Assembly (NCBI RefSeq): GCF_010537335.1 | Contig: NZ_AP019711.1 | Span: forward strand, 496,001 to 560,000 | Direction: 5' to 3' | Source of the DNA: Amedibacterium intestinale | GTDB lineage: Bacteria > Bacillota_I > Bacilli_A > Erysipelotrichales > Erysipelotrichaceae | Length of the DNA stretch: 64,000 nt | Part shown: in pieces, positions 26,801-35,877 of the stretch | Layout of the letters: every line of letters begins with the position of its first letter | Position numbering within the stretch: the stretch's first letter is position 1 | Notes under the pieces: generated by a model | What the model was told of the DNA's origin: nothing | Databases searched by the model: none | The model's input: the letters and a program-made list of their open reading frames with translations, nothing else | Translations under genes and position numbers: made by a program

Positions 26801-27059
26801 GAATGGTTCTTCGCTTATGGCAGGTGGAGAAGCAGGCGCAGAAGCAATTCTTCCTCTTTCTGGTTTTTATAAACAGTTAGAGGCTATGATTTCAAGTCAC
26901 CTTAATACAGGCGTGATGGAAAAGTATCTATCAATTATTGCAGATAACAGCAGTAAAGGAATCTATCTTGAAGATGGAACTTTGGTTGGTCATTTACTTC
27001 CTGCTCTTGATGAGGGACTTGGTAATAAACAAAAACTTACAAGGAGGCTTTCATTATGA
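23874..27059 (+). CDS. Tail tape-measure protein
   Basis: A 1061-residue protein. The N-terminus has long coiled coils (residues ~1-140) and the PhageMin_Tail core (ASSMTDFE-like KTAADFESSMSQVQATMGI, AGYDTQQMVDTLP, SLGVEVYDSQGNMRS). Two hydrophobic stretches (~500-520 and ~560-580) and a long Trp/Thr-rich repeat region (WNGIKTAI, TTVFNSVKS) follow. It sets tail length and may form a channel at DNA entry. AAGGAGG precedes the chosen ATG; a longer frame begins inside the upstream terminators. Confidence 0.95.
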   Translation: MANRIKGITVEIGGDTTKLQTALKGVNSQIKNTQSVLKDVEKLLKLDPTNINLLTQKQKLLTQAIGDTKEKLATLKVAAQQANEQLQKGEISQSQYDALQREIAETEAELKKLESQASKTNQTLTKIGDVGTKLENAGKSITNVGKKASVASAAVTTMGVASVKTAADFESSMSQVQATMGITKDSMSEVNGQSVNTMDTLNDLAKTMGSKTAYSASECAEALNYLALAGYDTQQMVDTLPTVLNLAAAGNIDLASASDMVTDAMSALGMEVSDADKMVDQMAKTASSTNTSVGQLGEGILTIGATAKTVKGGTAELNTALGILANNGIKGAEGGTHLRNVILSLQNPTDKATSLMKSLGVEVYDSQGNMRSLNDILGNLNKSMDGMTAAEKSNIISQIFNKTDLASVNALLGNTGDTWSSLQKKIEESGGVAQKMADTQLDNLHGQLTILKSAVEGFAISIGEALMPMIKSIVSKIQGFVDWLNNLDDGTRQVIVKIGLFVAALGPLLLILGSVISKIGVSIQAFSKLGLKISELVANAGGVSGVMAKVGTAIGGISAPVIAVVAVIGTLVAAFIHLWKTNEEFRDNIIAIWNRIKEIFTGFAQGITDRLNALGFDFENFKEVVSVIWNGLCEFLAPVFEGVFSQIANVLEETLGIITSILDVFIGIFTGNWSQLWEGVKGIFSSVWEFIKNTFTICMNTIRGIADVVLGWFGTSWNEIWIGIKDFIVGIWTGISTFFVNLWEGIKNTVQTAIMFIGSIIQGAFDIITLPFRFIWENCKEIIISVWDAIKSEVTTAINEVSSTISTVLNRIKMVFTTIWELIKIVVTTVLDSIKSVITTAFTAIQTFATTVWNGIKTAIITPINAVKTTVTTVFNSVKSTMSSVFNSIKSTATSVWNGIKTAIVTPIEKARDTIKGIVDKIKGFFSSMKISLPHIKLPHFKVSGKLSIMPPSVPKLSIDWYKEGGIMTKPTVFGMNGSSLMAGGEAGAEAILPLSGFYKQLEAMISSHLNTGVMEKYLSIIADNSSKGIYLEDGTLVGHLLPALDEGLGNKQKLTRRLSL

Positions 27060-27706
27060 TACCGGATATTTATATTAATGATATATCTGTACTTAGTATG
27101 GGTTGGATAAGAGAAAAAATAGAATTTCCCATTCCTAAAGCACAAATAGAAACTGTCATCGTACCTGGTAGAAATTCTCCAATTAGATTTAATGAAGCTC
27201 TTGGTTCTGTATTGTTTGAACCGAGAGCTTTTACTATTACTTTATCTATGCTAGGAACTAGAAAAAACTTTGATAGCGAAGTGTTATTAATGGCTAATAA
27301 ATATAATGGTAAACTCTGTCGCATTAAAACCAGTGAAGAGCCGAATCTTTACTGCATTGGGACGTTGAACCTTAATTCATCGTATGAACCATTAATTTCT
27401 AAAGGACAGCTTGTAATTGAATGTATGGATGGTGATAGCTACCGATATCATGCAGAACCTACTGAAGTAATACAAACAGGGAATGGAACGATAAATCTTA
27501 AAAATGATTTTATGCCGGTAGTTCCAACTATCATCACTACATCAGAAACAGTATTGAAATGGAAGGTTGGAGAAGACAGCTTTCATAAAATATTAAGTTC
27601 TGGCACTTGGGTGATTCCGGAATTTGAACTGCATTATGGAAGCAACTCCGTTTCTATTGAAACCACAGGAACAGTTAGTTTTTCATACAGGGAGGGCTGT
27701 CTATGA
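27056..27706 (+). CDS. Distal tail protein (Dit)
   Basis: A 216-residue protein overlapping the tape-measure gene by 4 bases. The N-terminal segment (IPDIYINDISVLSMGWIRE, VPGRNSPIRFNEALG) is typical of Dit/siphovirus tail component proteins. It forms the hub between tail tube and tip. It also overlaps the next gene, which in this position encodes the Tal/endopeptidase. Confidence 0.88.
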   Translation: MIPDIYINDISVLSMGWIREKIEFPIPKAQIETVIVPGRNSPIRFNEALGSVLFEPRAFTITLSMLGTRKNFDSEVLLMANKYNGKLCRIKTSEEPNLYCIGTLNLNSSYEPLISKGQLVIECMDGDSYRYHAEPTEVIQTGNGTINLKNDFMPVVPTIITTSETVLKWKVGEDSFHKILSSGTWVIPEFELHYGSNSVSIETTGTVSFSYREGCL

Positions 27707-29394
27707 GTGATTTTAAAGTATATGTCGACGGAAATATCTTTTATCATCCTAATTTATCCAAACTTGCAATTTTGGAAGCACAGATAAAAGAAGATGCAGA
27801 AAGTATAGATTCATTTACTTTATCGGCACCATTTAATCATCCTTATCTAAATATAATCAAACCAATGTCATCGGTTATTACTTGTAAATACAAGAATGAA
27901 ACTATTTTTGAAGGAAGAGCACTTGATGATGGAAGCGACTTTCATAACTCACATACTTGGGTATGTGAAAGTGTTCTTTCATATTTAAAAGACTCGATAC
28001 AGCCACCTTTTGAATATAAGGGAACATTAAAAGGTTTAATGGAATATTTTATCTCAGTTCATAATGAAAAGGTCGAAGAAAAGAAAAAATTCAAAATTGG
28101 AAATGTTACAGTTAAGGATGACAATGATTATGTTTCTTATTCCAATTCAGAGCTTTCAGTAACGCTAGATGCTATTAAAAAGAAACTGATTGATACGCAT
28201 GGAGGCTATCTTAAAGTGCGATATACAGAAGATGGCAATTATTTAGATTATCTTGATGATTTCAAAACGAAGTCTTTACAAAAGGTAGAATATGGTAAAA
28301 ATCTGCTTGATGTGGAAATTACTAGAGATTATATGCAGCGAGTTAGTGCGTTGATTCCTTTAGGTGCTAGAAAAAGGATTACAGATGAAGATGGAAATGA
28401 AATCGAATCAAATGAACGAGTTGATATTTCAGGAGTCAATGAAGGTAAGAATTATATTTATGATGAAGATACAGTGAATGAAATCGGGTGGATTTGGACA
28501 TCAGAGGTTTGGGAGAATGTAACTATTTCAGGTAATCTTCTAAGTAAAGCGAAGACGAGATTATCTACCTTAATTAAAGGTATTACAAGCATTAAGCTAA
28601 CTATTGTGGATGAGTCACAAACTGGGGCAAATATCGGAAGTATCCATGCAGGTATGTATGTTGAGTGCATTTCAAAACCGCACGGTATTGATGGAACTTA
28701 TCTTTGCCTTTCAAGAACAAGAGATTATCTAAAACCATCCGGCAATACAATCATTATTGGTGCTAATGGTGTATCTTTATCAGAAATCACCGTTAAGAAT
28801 GATAAAAACCTATCAGCACTGGAAGAAGAGTTCTTTAACAAAACAGAAAAACTCGACTCCATCAATGATAAGTTATCAGAGGTTGATGGTGCAATTAAAG
28901 ATGTTGATGTTTTAAAAGAGCAAGTTCATGATTGTTACTCTGAAATTACTAAAACATCAAATCAGATTTTAAGTATCGTTCATGATACTTATATCGATAA
29001 AACAGAGCTTGAGAGTATTCAAAAAGATTTCCAAACAAGTATCACTCAAAACAGTTCGGAAATCAGAATGGATTTTACTGCTGTTACAGATGAAATTAAA
29101 AATAATGTAGCAACCAATCAGCAGCTATTAGAAGAATATATTCGTTTCAAAGGAGCACTGATTGAACTTGGAAGAATTGGTAATGCGTTCACTGCTGAAC
29201 TATCTAATGAGGAACTTGCCTTTAAGGAAAACGGGCAAAAAATAGCCTATATCTCAAATAACAGCTTAGTTATTACCAATGCAGAAATTCGAAACAAACT
29301 ATCCCTTGGTAATGAATCAAGAGGATGGTTTGATTTTATTCCTAGAACTTCGGGTAACCTCTCTATCGTTTGGAGAAACCCTGAAACAAGATAA
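27703..29394 (+). CDS. Tail-associated endopeptidase / tail tip protein (Tal-like)
   Basis: A 563-residue protein of the prophage tail endopeptidase type. Residues ~1-330 form the gp27-like hub (IFEGRALDDGSDFHNSHTWVCESVLSYLKDS; VEITRDYMQRVSALIPLGARKR). A coiled-coil stalk (~370-470) and a short C-terminal domain follow. It probably forms the tail tip trimer; peptidase activity is not shown by a clear catalytic motif here. Confidence 0.87.
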   Translation: MSDFKVYVDGNIFYHPNLSKLAILEAQIKEDAESIDSFTLSAPFNHPYLNIIKPMSSVITCKYKNETIFEGRALDDGSDFHNSHTWVCESVLSYLKDSIQPPFEYKGTLKGLMEYFISVHNEKVEEKKKFKIGNVTVKDDNDYVSYSNSELSVTLDAIKKKLIDTHGGYLKVRYTEDGNYLDYLDDFKTKSLQKVEYGKNLLDVEITRDYMQRVSALIPLGARKRITDEDGNEIESNERVDISGVNEGKNYIYDEDTVNEIGWIWTSEVWENVTISGNLLSKAKTRLSTLIKGITSIKLTIVDESQTGANIGSIHAGMYVECISKPHGIDGTYLCLSRTRDYLKPSGNTIIIGANGVSLSEITVKNDKNLSALEEEFFNKTEKLDSINDKLSEVDGAIKDVDVLKEQVHDCYSEITKTSNQILSIVHDTYIDKTELESIQKDFQTSITQNSSEIRMDFTAVTDEIKNNVATNQQLLEEYIRFKGALIELGRIGNAFTAELSNEELAFKENGQKIAYISNNSLVITNAEIRNKLSLGNESRGWFDFIPRTSGNLSIVWRNPETR

Positions 29395-29408
29395 GGAGGT
29401 GATGTTTT

Positions 29409-31271
29409 ATGGCATCTAGTGGAAGTATAACAACAAATGAATCTCAAGGACGATCCATTACCCTTTTGTGGTCACAAAGTAGCCAGAGTGTTGCGAATAA
29501 TACGACAACTATTGCTTGGACATTGAAGGGTTCTGGTTCATCTGGTGGTGGTTCATGGGTAATGTCTGGAGCTTTTAAAGCGGTCATTAATGGTAAAACA
29601 GTTTATTCAAGTGATACTCGTATTCAGCTTTATAAAGATCAGGTTATTGCATCTGGAAGTACAACAATCACACACAACGCTGACGGAACTAAATCATTCA
29701 GTTTGAGTTGTGAAGCCGGTGTTTATACATATGCGGTAAGTGTAAGAGCTAGTGGAACACATACTTTAAATACAATACCAAGAGCCTCGTCAATATCAAT
29801 GGCAAGCGGCACGATGGGAAGTGCATCTACTATTAGTATTTCTCGTGCATCAAGTTCTTTTACTCACACTTTGACTTATGCTTTTGGAAATGCTACGGGA
29901 ACAATAGTTTCTAAGACAACTTCTACTTCAGTTTCTTGGACTCCACCATTAACTCTTGCTCAGCAAATACCGAGTTCCACTTCGGGTAAAATCACAATCA
30001 CTTGTACAACTTATAGTGGAAATACGAGTGTTGGTTCAAAGAGTATTACAGTTACATTGAAAGTGCCAGATTCAGTAAAACCGACAATGACGAGTCTAAC
30101 AGCAACTCGTGTGGATGGGAATGTTCCTTCAGCATGGGGTATCTATGTACAAGGAAAGTCAAAAGCAACACTAAAAATCAACGGTGCTGCTGGAACACAA
30201 GGTTCAACAATCAGTTCATATAGCATTAGTGGAGGTGGATTTAGTTCTACCTCTTCTTCTTTTACAACAGGATTTTTAACAACGGTTGGGACGATTACTT
30301 TTACAGCCAAGGTGACTGATTCACGAGGAAGAACATCAGATACAAAAACAGTATCGATTTCTGTTGTAGCATACAGTCCTCCAAGTGTATCAAGCTATAG
30401 TTCACAAAGGTGTAATAGTGCTGGTACACCCTTGGATTCAGGAACTTATGTTAAAGGTTTAATTTCGTTTAGTTATGCGTCGTGTAGCAGTAAAAATACG
30501 ATTACGACATCGACTTCTTATAAGAAATCAACTGCAACGGCATGGACGAATGCAAATAAAACATTTAGCTCAGGGACAGCTTTTACCTTTGGTGGTTCAA
30601 TATCAGCAGAATCTTCCTATGATATCAAGTACACCATAAGTGATGCATTTACTACGGTTACTGTTAATGACACGATTTCTACAGTATCGGTATTGATGGA
30701 TTTTAAAGCTGGTGGTAAAGGGATTGCTATTGGTAAGGTATCAGAATTCGACAATACCTTAGAAGTATCAGATAAATGGAACTTTAGAGTTTATGGCAAG
30801 TTATTAAAAGCTTATATAGTCGATAGTATTTATCCAGTTGGAAGTATCTATATGAGTGTTAATGCAACCAGTCCTGCCACTTTATTTGGCGGAACATGGA
30901 CACAGTTAAAAGATAGATTCTTGCTTGGTGCTGGAAGTACTTATGGAAATGGTACTACTGGTGGAGAGGCAAGCCACAAATTGTCGGTAAATGAAATGCC
31001 AAGTCACGCCCATGATACTCCATTCTTTAATAACATGACTAACAATGGAGAGATGGTGTCTGATTTTGAAGGTGTGTTTGGTAAAGGTATGACGGCAAGT
31101 GCCGCAAAATCCTTAACAGGTAAATCAGTTATTGAAATGTGGTGGAAAGAGCAAACAAATAATGCTGAAGGTAACGAATACAGTTACTTAACTGCTTCGA
31201 AGGGAGGTTCTGTAGCACATAACAATATGCCACCATATTTGGCTGTATATATGTGGAAAAGAACAGGTTAA
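29409..31271 (+). CDS. DUF859 minor structural protein with baseplate/receptor-binding C-terminus
   Basis: A 620-residue Ser/Thr-rich protein. Residues ~1-450 match the DUF859 siphovirus family with repeated Ig-like beta domains. The last ~150 residues (YPVGSIYMSVNATSPATLFGG, RFLLGAGSTYGNG, HKLSVNEMPSHAHD) form a collar-like tip domain found in receptor-binding proteins. It is the likely host-recognition fibre of this phage. AAGGAGGTG precedes the ATG. Confidence 0.88.
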   Translation: MASSGSITTNESQGRSITLLWSQSSQSVANNTTTIAWTLKGSGSSGGGSWVMSGAFKAVINGKTVYSSDTRIQLYKDQVIASGSTTITHNADGTKSFSLSCEAGVYTYAVSVRASGTHTLNTIPRASSISMASGTMGSASTISISRASSSFTHTLTYAFGNATGTIVSKTTSTSVSWTPPLTLAQQIPSSTSGKITITCTTYSGNTSVGSKSITVTLKVPDSVKPTMTSLTATRVDGNVPSAWGIYVQGKSKATLKINGAAGTQGSTISSYSISGGGFSSTSSSFTTGFLTTVGTITFTAKVTDSRGRTSDTKTVSISVVAYSPPSVSSYSSQRCNSAGTPLDSGTYVKGLISFSYASCSSKNTITTSTSYKKSTATAWTNANKTFSSGTAFTFGGSISAESSYDIKYTISDAFTTVTVNDTISTVSVLMDFKAGGKGIAIGKVSEFDNTLEVSDKWNFRVYGKLLKAYIVDSIYPVGSIYMSVNATSPATLFGGTWTQLKDRFLLGAGSTYGNGTTGGEASHKLSVNEMPSHAHDTPFFNNMTNNGEMVSDFEGVFGKGMTASAAKSLTGKSVIEMWWKEQTNNAEGNEYSYLTASKGGSVAHNNMPPYLAVYMWKRTG

Positions 31272-31282
31272 TAAAGTTAGAT

Positions 31283-31317
31283 AAGCGATTGTTCAAGTAA
31301 GAATGGTCGCTTTTTCT
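31283..31317 (+). terminator. Terminator before the lysis genes
   Basis: The stem GCGATTGTTC / GAATGGTCGC with G-U pairs and a 6-base loop is followed by TTTTTCT. It ends the structural operon or attenuates holin expression. Confidence 0.6.
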
Positions 31318-31350
31318 ATATCAATTTTTAAGAAATGGAGGAACAAAGTA

Positions 31351-31761
31351 ATGAAAGGATTTTGGAACGGAATACAGTTTGTATTTGCTGGTGTTGGAGG
31401 ATGGCTTGGATATTTTCTTGGTGGCTGTGACGGACTCATTATCGCTTTAGTGATTTTCGTTGTGACGGATTATATCACAGGAGTGATGTGTGCTATTGCA
31501 GATCAGAAGTTATCCAGTGCTGTCGGGTTCAAGGGTATCTGCAGAAAGGTACTTATTTTCTTGCTTGTAGGAATCGCTAATGTCTTAGATGTGCAAGTAA
31601 TTGGTACAGGCAGTGTTTTAAGAACTGCAGTTATCTTTTTCTATATTTCAAATGAAGGTGTGAGTCTTCTTGAAAATGCAGGGTATTTAGGACTACCAAT
31701 CCCTGAAAAAATCAAAGATGTATTAGAACAGCTCCACGATAGAGCAGAAAGTGAGGAATAA
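31351..31761 (+). CDS. Phage holin (TcdE/holin_4_1 family)
   Basis: A 136-residue protein with three hydrophobic segments (~residues 8-24, 28-46, 66-95) and the family motif VVTDYITGVMCAIADQKLSS followed by a charged C-terminus. It permeabilises the membrane at the end of infection and lets the adjacent amidase reach the wall. The ATG follows TGGAGG; the longer frame starts within the terminator. Confidence 0.92.
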   Translation: MKGFWNGIQFVFAGVGGWLGYFLGGCDGLIIALVIFVVTDYITGVMCAIADQKLSSAVGFKGICRKVLIFLLVGIANVLDVQVIGTGSVLRTAVIFFYISNEGVSLLENAGYLGLPIPEKIKDVLEQLHDRAESEE

Positions 31762-31764
31762 ATT

Positions 31765-32763
31765 ATGTCAAATAGCAACATGGTATCTTATACAAAATTA
31801 AGTCCTAATCATTCAGGACGAAGAACACATTCCATTGATCGCATTACACCGCACTGCGTAGTAGGTCAATGTAGCGTTGAAACTTTAGGTAATATCTTTG
31901 CACCAACTTCAAGAGAAGCAAGCTGTAATTATGGTATTGGTGTTGATGGAAGAATTGGAATGTATGTAGAAGAAAAGAATCGTTCTTGGTGTTCTTCATC
32001 AAATGCCAATGATCAAAGAGCAGTTACGATTGAATGTGCATCAGATACATATCATCCATATGCGATGAACAGTAAAGTCTATGATACGCTAATCAAACTT
32101 TGTGTCGATATCTGTAGGAGAAATGGAAAGAAGAAGCTTCTTTGGTTTGGTGATAAGAATAAGTCGCTGAATTATTCACCAAAGTCAGATGAAATGGTAC
32201 TTACTGTACACAAATGGTTTGCCAACAAATCCTGTCCTGGTGATTGGCTTTATTCCAGACTTGGAGATTTGGCAAAACGAGTAACTGCAGAACTTGGAGG
32301 TCCAGTATCATCATCAACAAGTGGTCTATATCGAGTTAGAAAATCTTGGACTGATTCAAAATCACAAGTAGGAGCTTTTAGCGTTTTTGAAAACGCCGAG
32401 AAATGTGCTGATTCACATAAAGGATATTCTGTTTATGATGAGCAAGGTGTATTAATTTATCCTAAAACAAATAATAAGTCTATAGATGAACTTGCACGAG
32501 AAGTCATCAATGGCTTATGGGGTAATGGATCTGACAGAAAGAACAAATTAATTTCTGCGAGTTACGATTACGATGCTGTTCAAAACAGAGTCAATGAAAT
32601 CCTTGATGGTGGAAAAGCTACACCATCAAAATCGATTGATACTCTCGCTAAAGAGGTGATTCGAGGAGATTGGGGCAATGGCGCTGACAGAAAGAAAAGA
32701 CTGACGGCCGCTGGATATAACTATGATGCAGTTCAAAAACGAGTCAATCAAATTTTAGGTTAA
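31765..32763 (+). CDS. Endolysin: N-acetylmuramoyl-L-alanine amidase with two CW_7 repeats
   Basis: A 332-residue endolysin. Residues ~1-175 are an amidase_2/PGRP-type domain, with zinc-ligand candidates in ITPHCVVGQ and CPGDWLY. Residues ~190-235 form a SPOR-like segment common in Clostridia lysins. Two Cpl-7 (CW_7) wall-binding repeats follow, each with the motif GNGxDRKxxL and YDAVQxRVN. It starts 3 bases after the holin stop, forming the usual lysis cassette. Confidence 0.93.
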   Translation: MSNSNMVSYTKLSPNHSGRRTHSIDRITPHCVVGQCSVETLGNIFAPTSREASCNYGIGVDGRIGMYVEEKNRSWCSSSNANDQRAVTIECASDTYHPYAMNSKVYDTLIKLCVDICRRNGKKKLLWFGDKNKSLNYSPKSDEMVLTVHKWFANKSCPGDWLYSRLGDLAKRVTAELGGPVSSSTSGLYRVRKSWTDSKSQVGAFSVFENAEKCADSHKGYSVYDEQGVLIYPKTNNKSIDELAREVINGLWGNGSDRKNKLISASYDYDAVQNRVNEILDGGKATPSKSIDTLAKEVIRGDWGNGADRKKRLTAAGYNYDAVQKRVNQILG

Positions 32764-32769
32764 AAGTAA

Positions 32770-32811
32770 TGCCTGTGGGAGATTAATTTCTCTTGCAGGC
32801 GCTTTTTTTAT
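32770..32811 (+). terminator. Terminator after endolysin
   Basis: GCCTG ... CAGGC with an internal GGGAGA/TCTCT stem is followed by seven T residues. Confidence 0.7.
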
Positions 32812-32814
32812 TTT

Positions 32815-32849
32815 AGGGGTAAAAATTGAGCTATTTTCTTTGCCTGTTA
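32815..32849 (+). repeat. Copy 2 of composite phage repeat (AGGGGTAAAA-N9-TTTTCTTTGCCTGTTA)
   Basis: Both blocks and the 9-base spacing equal those of the copy near 3.86 kb. This one lies just before the small gene and two serine recombinases. Unlike copy 1 it is not part of a terminator. Confidence 0.6.
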
Positions 32850-32866
32850 CATAGGAGGTGGCTCTT

Positions 32867-33037
32867 ATGGAACAAATTAATTACATAATAACAATGGATT
32901 TAGCTGTAAAACTTCTATGTAAAGGTATCATTACGCCTGAAGAGTACATGGCTTTCTTACAGGCAATGACGACAAAATATGGACAAAATAATCTTAAAAT
33001 ATTGTATCAAATAAAGCTTGATATGTTCTTGAATTAG
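32867..33037 (+). CDS. SHOCT-like small protein upstream of recombinases
   Basis: A 56-residue protein (MEQINYIITMDLAVKLLCKG start) with a SHOCT-like helix-turn (KGIITPEEYMAFLQ) and an aromatic/basic end. AGGAGGTGG precedes the ATG. Similar small genes regularly precede paired or triple serine recombinases in Firmicute elements, which suggests a co-factor or control role. This is inferred from context only. Confidence 0.7.
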   Translation: MEQINYIITMDLAVKLLCKGIITPEEYMAFLQAMTTKYGQNNLKILYQIKLDMFLN

Positions 33038-33071
33038 AGGGTTAATACAAGTGCGAAGGGAGAGATTATAT

Positions 33072-34271
33072 TTGAAAATTATTAAATTACCATTACTAAA
33101 AGAAGAGTTTAAAAAACGAAAAGTAGCTGCTTATACAAGGGTTTCTGTTAGTTCGGATAGTTTACTACATTCTTTAGCTAATCAAGTGTCACATTATACA
33201 GAGATGATTCAGAAAAATCCAGAATGGGAGTTTGTTCAAGTGTATGTTGATGAAGGAGTAACAGGGACAAGTACGGAAAGTAGAGAACAATTCTTGAAGA
33301 TGATGGATGATGCTAGAGCTGGTCGATTTGACTTGCTTTTAACAAAATCGGTCTCAAGATTTGCAAGAAATACAGTGGACTTATTAGAATCGTGCAGAGA
33401 ATTAAAATCACTGAATGTGGAAGTTCGATTTGAAAAAGATCGTATTTCGACTTTCAATTCTGACGGGGAACTAGTTCTTTCATTATTAGCATCCTATGCT
33501 CAAGCAGAATCTGAATCAATATCTCAGAATGTTAAGTGGGGCAAAACCAAACAAATGCAAGATGGGGTATATCATCATTTCACAAGATGTTATGGTTACG
33601 ATTGGGATGGAGATATTTATGAGATTGTAGAGGAAGAAGCCGAAGTTGTAAGGTTCATCTATAAAGCATATCTTGATGGAATGTCACCAAAGAAAATATC
33701 TGAATTGATAACTGCAAAAACAGTAACAGGTAAAAATTTCACAAGAGGAACAGTAAAAGATATTTTGAAGAATCGTATTTATATTGGAGATAGAGTGCTT
33801 CAACAATTTTACTCTCCAAGAGTAAGAAAATGTAATAGAAATTATGGAGAAGTACCAAAGTATATTTTGCCAGAGGTGCATGAACCCATCATCGCCAGAG
33901 AAATGTTTGATGAAGTTCAAAATGTAATGCAGCAAAAAGCAAAAGATACGCCTAAGAAAACCTTTACTTGCTTTTCTGGAAGGTTGAAGTGTGGTCATTG
34001 TGAAAGAGCACTTTGTAGAAGAACATTGCATGGTAAAAAGATATGGAAATGTCAAGGCAATGAAATTAGTAAAACTTGTCAGGCTAGATACATTACGGAA
34101 GAAAAATTAAAGGAATATACATTTTCGATTTTTGAAGATGAGAACGAATTCAAAATGAGAGTAGACCATATAAAAGTGTACGATGATTACTTAGAATACA
34201 TTTTTAAAGATGACACAATGAAAACGATAGAACGAAAGGAGCCAAAACGAAGATGCAGACAAGGAAAGTAG
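33072..34271 (+). CDS. Large serine recombinase 1
   Basis: A 399-residue recombinase. The catalytic serine is S25 in AAYTRVS; SVSRFARNTVDLL gives the conserved arginines. A recombinase domain follows from ~165 and a zinc ribbon with CGHCERALC and CQGNEISKTC near residues 310-340. It lacks the long coiled-coil extension of its partner, so it is shorter than typical integrases. I chose the TTG preceded by AAGGGAGAG; a GTG upstream is possible. The 3' end overlaps the second recombinase by 19 bases, so both are made together. Confidence 0.9.
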   Translation: MKIIKLPLLKEEFKKRKVAAYTRVSVSSDSLLHSLANQVSHYTEMIQKNPEWEFVQVYVDEGVTGTSTESREQFLKMMDDARAGRFDLLLTKSVSRFARNTVDLLESCRELKSLNVEVRFEKDRISTFNSDGELVLSLLASYAQAESESISQNVKWGKTKQMQDGVYHHFTRCYGYDWDGDIYEIVEEEAEVVRFIYKAYLDGMSPKKISELITAKTVTGKNFTRGTVKDILKNRIYIGDRVLQQFYSPRVRKCNRNYGEVPKYILPEVHEPIIAREMFDEVQNVMQQKAKDTPKKTFTCFSGRLKCGHCERALCRRTLHGKKIWKCQGNEISKTCQARYITEEKLKEYTFSIFEDENEFKMRVDHIKVYDDYLEYIFKDDTMKTIERKEPKRRCRQGK

Positions 34272-35839
34272 TAACGGTTATTCCTGAAAAGAAGCAAGAT
34301 ATCATTCAAGAGGACTCGGCTGAACTAAAAAAGAAAAAAGTAGCAGGATACGCTCGTGTTTCAACTGAACTGGATGAACAACAGAATTCATATAATTCAC
34401 AGCTTGACTATTATACAAACTATATAAATTCAAGAAGTGACTGGGAGTTTGCTGGAATGTATTCAGACGAAGGCATCACCGGAACAAGCATCAAAAAGCG
34501 AGAAGGTTTTACTTCTATGATTCAAGATGCACTTGATGGTAAAATCGATATGATAGTGACTAAATCTATTTCAAGATTTGCAAGAAATACAGTAGATACG
34601 CTTTCAACAGTGAGAAAGTTAAAAAATGCAGGGATTGAAGTTTTTTTTGAAAAAGAAAACATTTATACGCTTGATTCAAAAGGAGAGCTACTTCTTACTA
34701 TTCTATCTTCACTGGCACAGGAAGAAAGTAGATCTATTTCAGAAAATACGACTTGGGGTCAAAGAAAAAGAATGGCGGATGGTCATGGATGTTTAGGATT
34801 TTCAAGATTCTTAGGATATGATAGAGGTCCTAATGGAGAGTTTGTCATCAATGAAGAGCAAGCAAAAATAGTGAAGCGAATATATTACGAGTATTTAGAT
34901 GGTAAGTCATCTGCAGAAATTGCTAGAAGATTGACTGCTGATGGTATTAAGACTGTTACAGGAAAGGATAGATGGGATACTTCAACCATTATATCCATTC
35001 TTAAAAACGAAAAGTATAAAGGCGATTGTTTAATGCAGAAGTATTATATCAACGATTATCTAGAAAAGAAGTTAATAAAGAATAAAGGTGAATTACAGCA
35101 ATATTATGTTGAAAATCATCATGTTCCTATTGTATCAGCAGAGGTTTTTGATCGAGTACAAATGATGATGAAAAGTAAAAGGCGAAAGAAAAGAGTATCT
35201 GCTGCTAGAGACTTTTCTTCGATGATAATTTGTGGGGATTGTGGTGAGTGCTATGGTTCAAAAGTATGGCATTCAAATAGTAAATATAAGAAAATCATTT
35301 ATAGATGTAATGCTAAATATAATGGGGAGAAGAAATGTAATACTCCCGCTATTGATGAAGAAAGATTAAAAGAAATATTTGTAGAAGCTATTAATATATT
35401 ATTGATTGACAAAGATGAGATTATTGATAATATCAATTGCTTGCTAGATATAAAGAAACAATGCAAAACTTATGCCGACGAAATTAGACAGGCTGCAGTA
35501 AAAGTTGAAAATATAGAGCAAGTATATAGAAAAATTATTAATGATCAAAAGTCTAATCCATTACCATTTGAAGAATATGAAATGTTAATTAAGAAGTATG
35601 GTCATGAGTATGATAATGCTAGAGAAAGTTACAATGCATTAATTGAAGATAACAATTTACATGAAAGAGAAGTCTGCAAGTTAGAAGAATTTATTCATCA
35701 ATTTGAGCATTGTGATAAAATTGTTCTTGAATATGATTACGACTTAATGAAACGAACAACTGAAAGCATAGTTGTTAATACAGATGGGACAATAACAATA
35801 AATTTTATTGGAGAACAAAATATAACACTTAAAATATAG
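34253..35839 (+). CDS. Large serine recombinase 2 (integrase type)
   Basis: A 528-residue recombinase with catalytic S37 in AGYARVS, the SISRFARNTVDTL motif, a recombinase domain, a zinc ribbon (CGDCGECYG ... CNAKYNGEKKC, ~325-360) and a coiled-coil C-terminus (~390-490), which in phage integrases controls direction with an excisionase. It is the best candidate for integration into comEC. The tandem partner may be needed as a heteromer. A hairpin terminator follows. Confidence 0.92.
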   Translation: MQTRKVVTVIPEKKQDIIQEDSAELKKKKVAGYARVSTELDEQQNSYNSQLDYYTNYINSRSDWEFAGMYSDEGITGTSIKKREGFTSMIQDALDGKIDMIVTKSISRFARNTVDTLSTVRKLKNAGIEVFFEKENIYTLDSKGELLLTILSSLAQEESRSISENTTWGQRKRMADGHGCLGFSRFLGYDRGPNGEFVINEEQAKIVKRIYYEYLDGKSSAEIARRLTADGIKTVTGKDRWDTSTIISILKNEKYKGDCLMQKYYINDYLEKKLIKNKGELQQYYVENHHVPIVSAEVFDRVQMMMKSKRRKKRVSAARDFSSMIICGDCGECYGSKVWHSNSKYKKIIYRCNAKYNGEKKCNTPAIDEERLKEIFVEAINILLIDKDEIIDNINCLLDIKKQCKTYADEIRQAAVKVENIEQVYRKIINDQKSNPLPFEEYEMLIKKYGHEYDNARESYNALIEDNNLHEREVCKLEEFIHQFEHCDKIVLEYDYDLMKRTTESIVVNTDGTITINFIGEQNITLKI

Positions 35840-35872
35840 CAACAGGGAATAAAACTCTGTTGCTATTTATGG
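35837..35872 (+). terminator. Terminator after recombinases
   Basis: AGCAACAG and CTGTTGCT pair perfectly around an 11-base loop and are followed by ATTTAT, a weak U-tract. Confidence 0.5.
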
Positions 35873-35877
35873 TGGCA

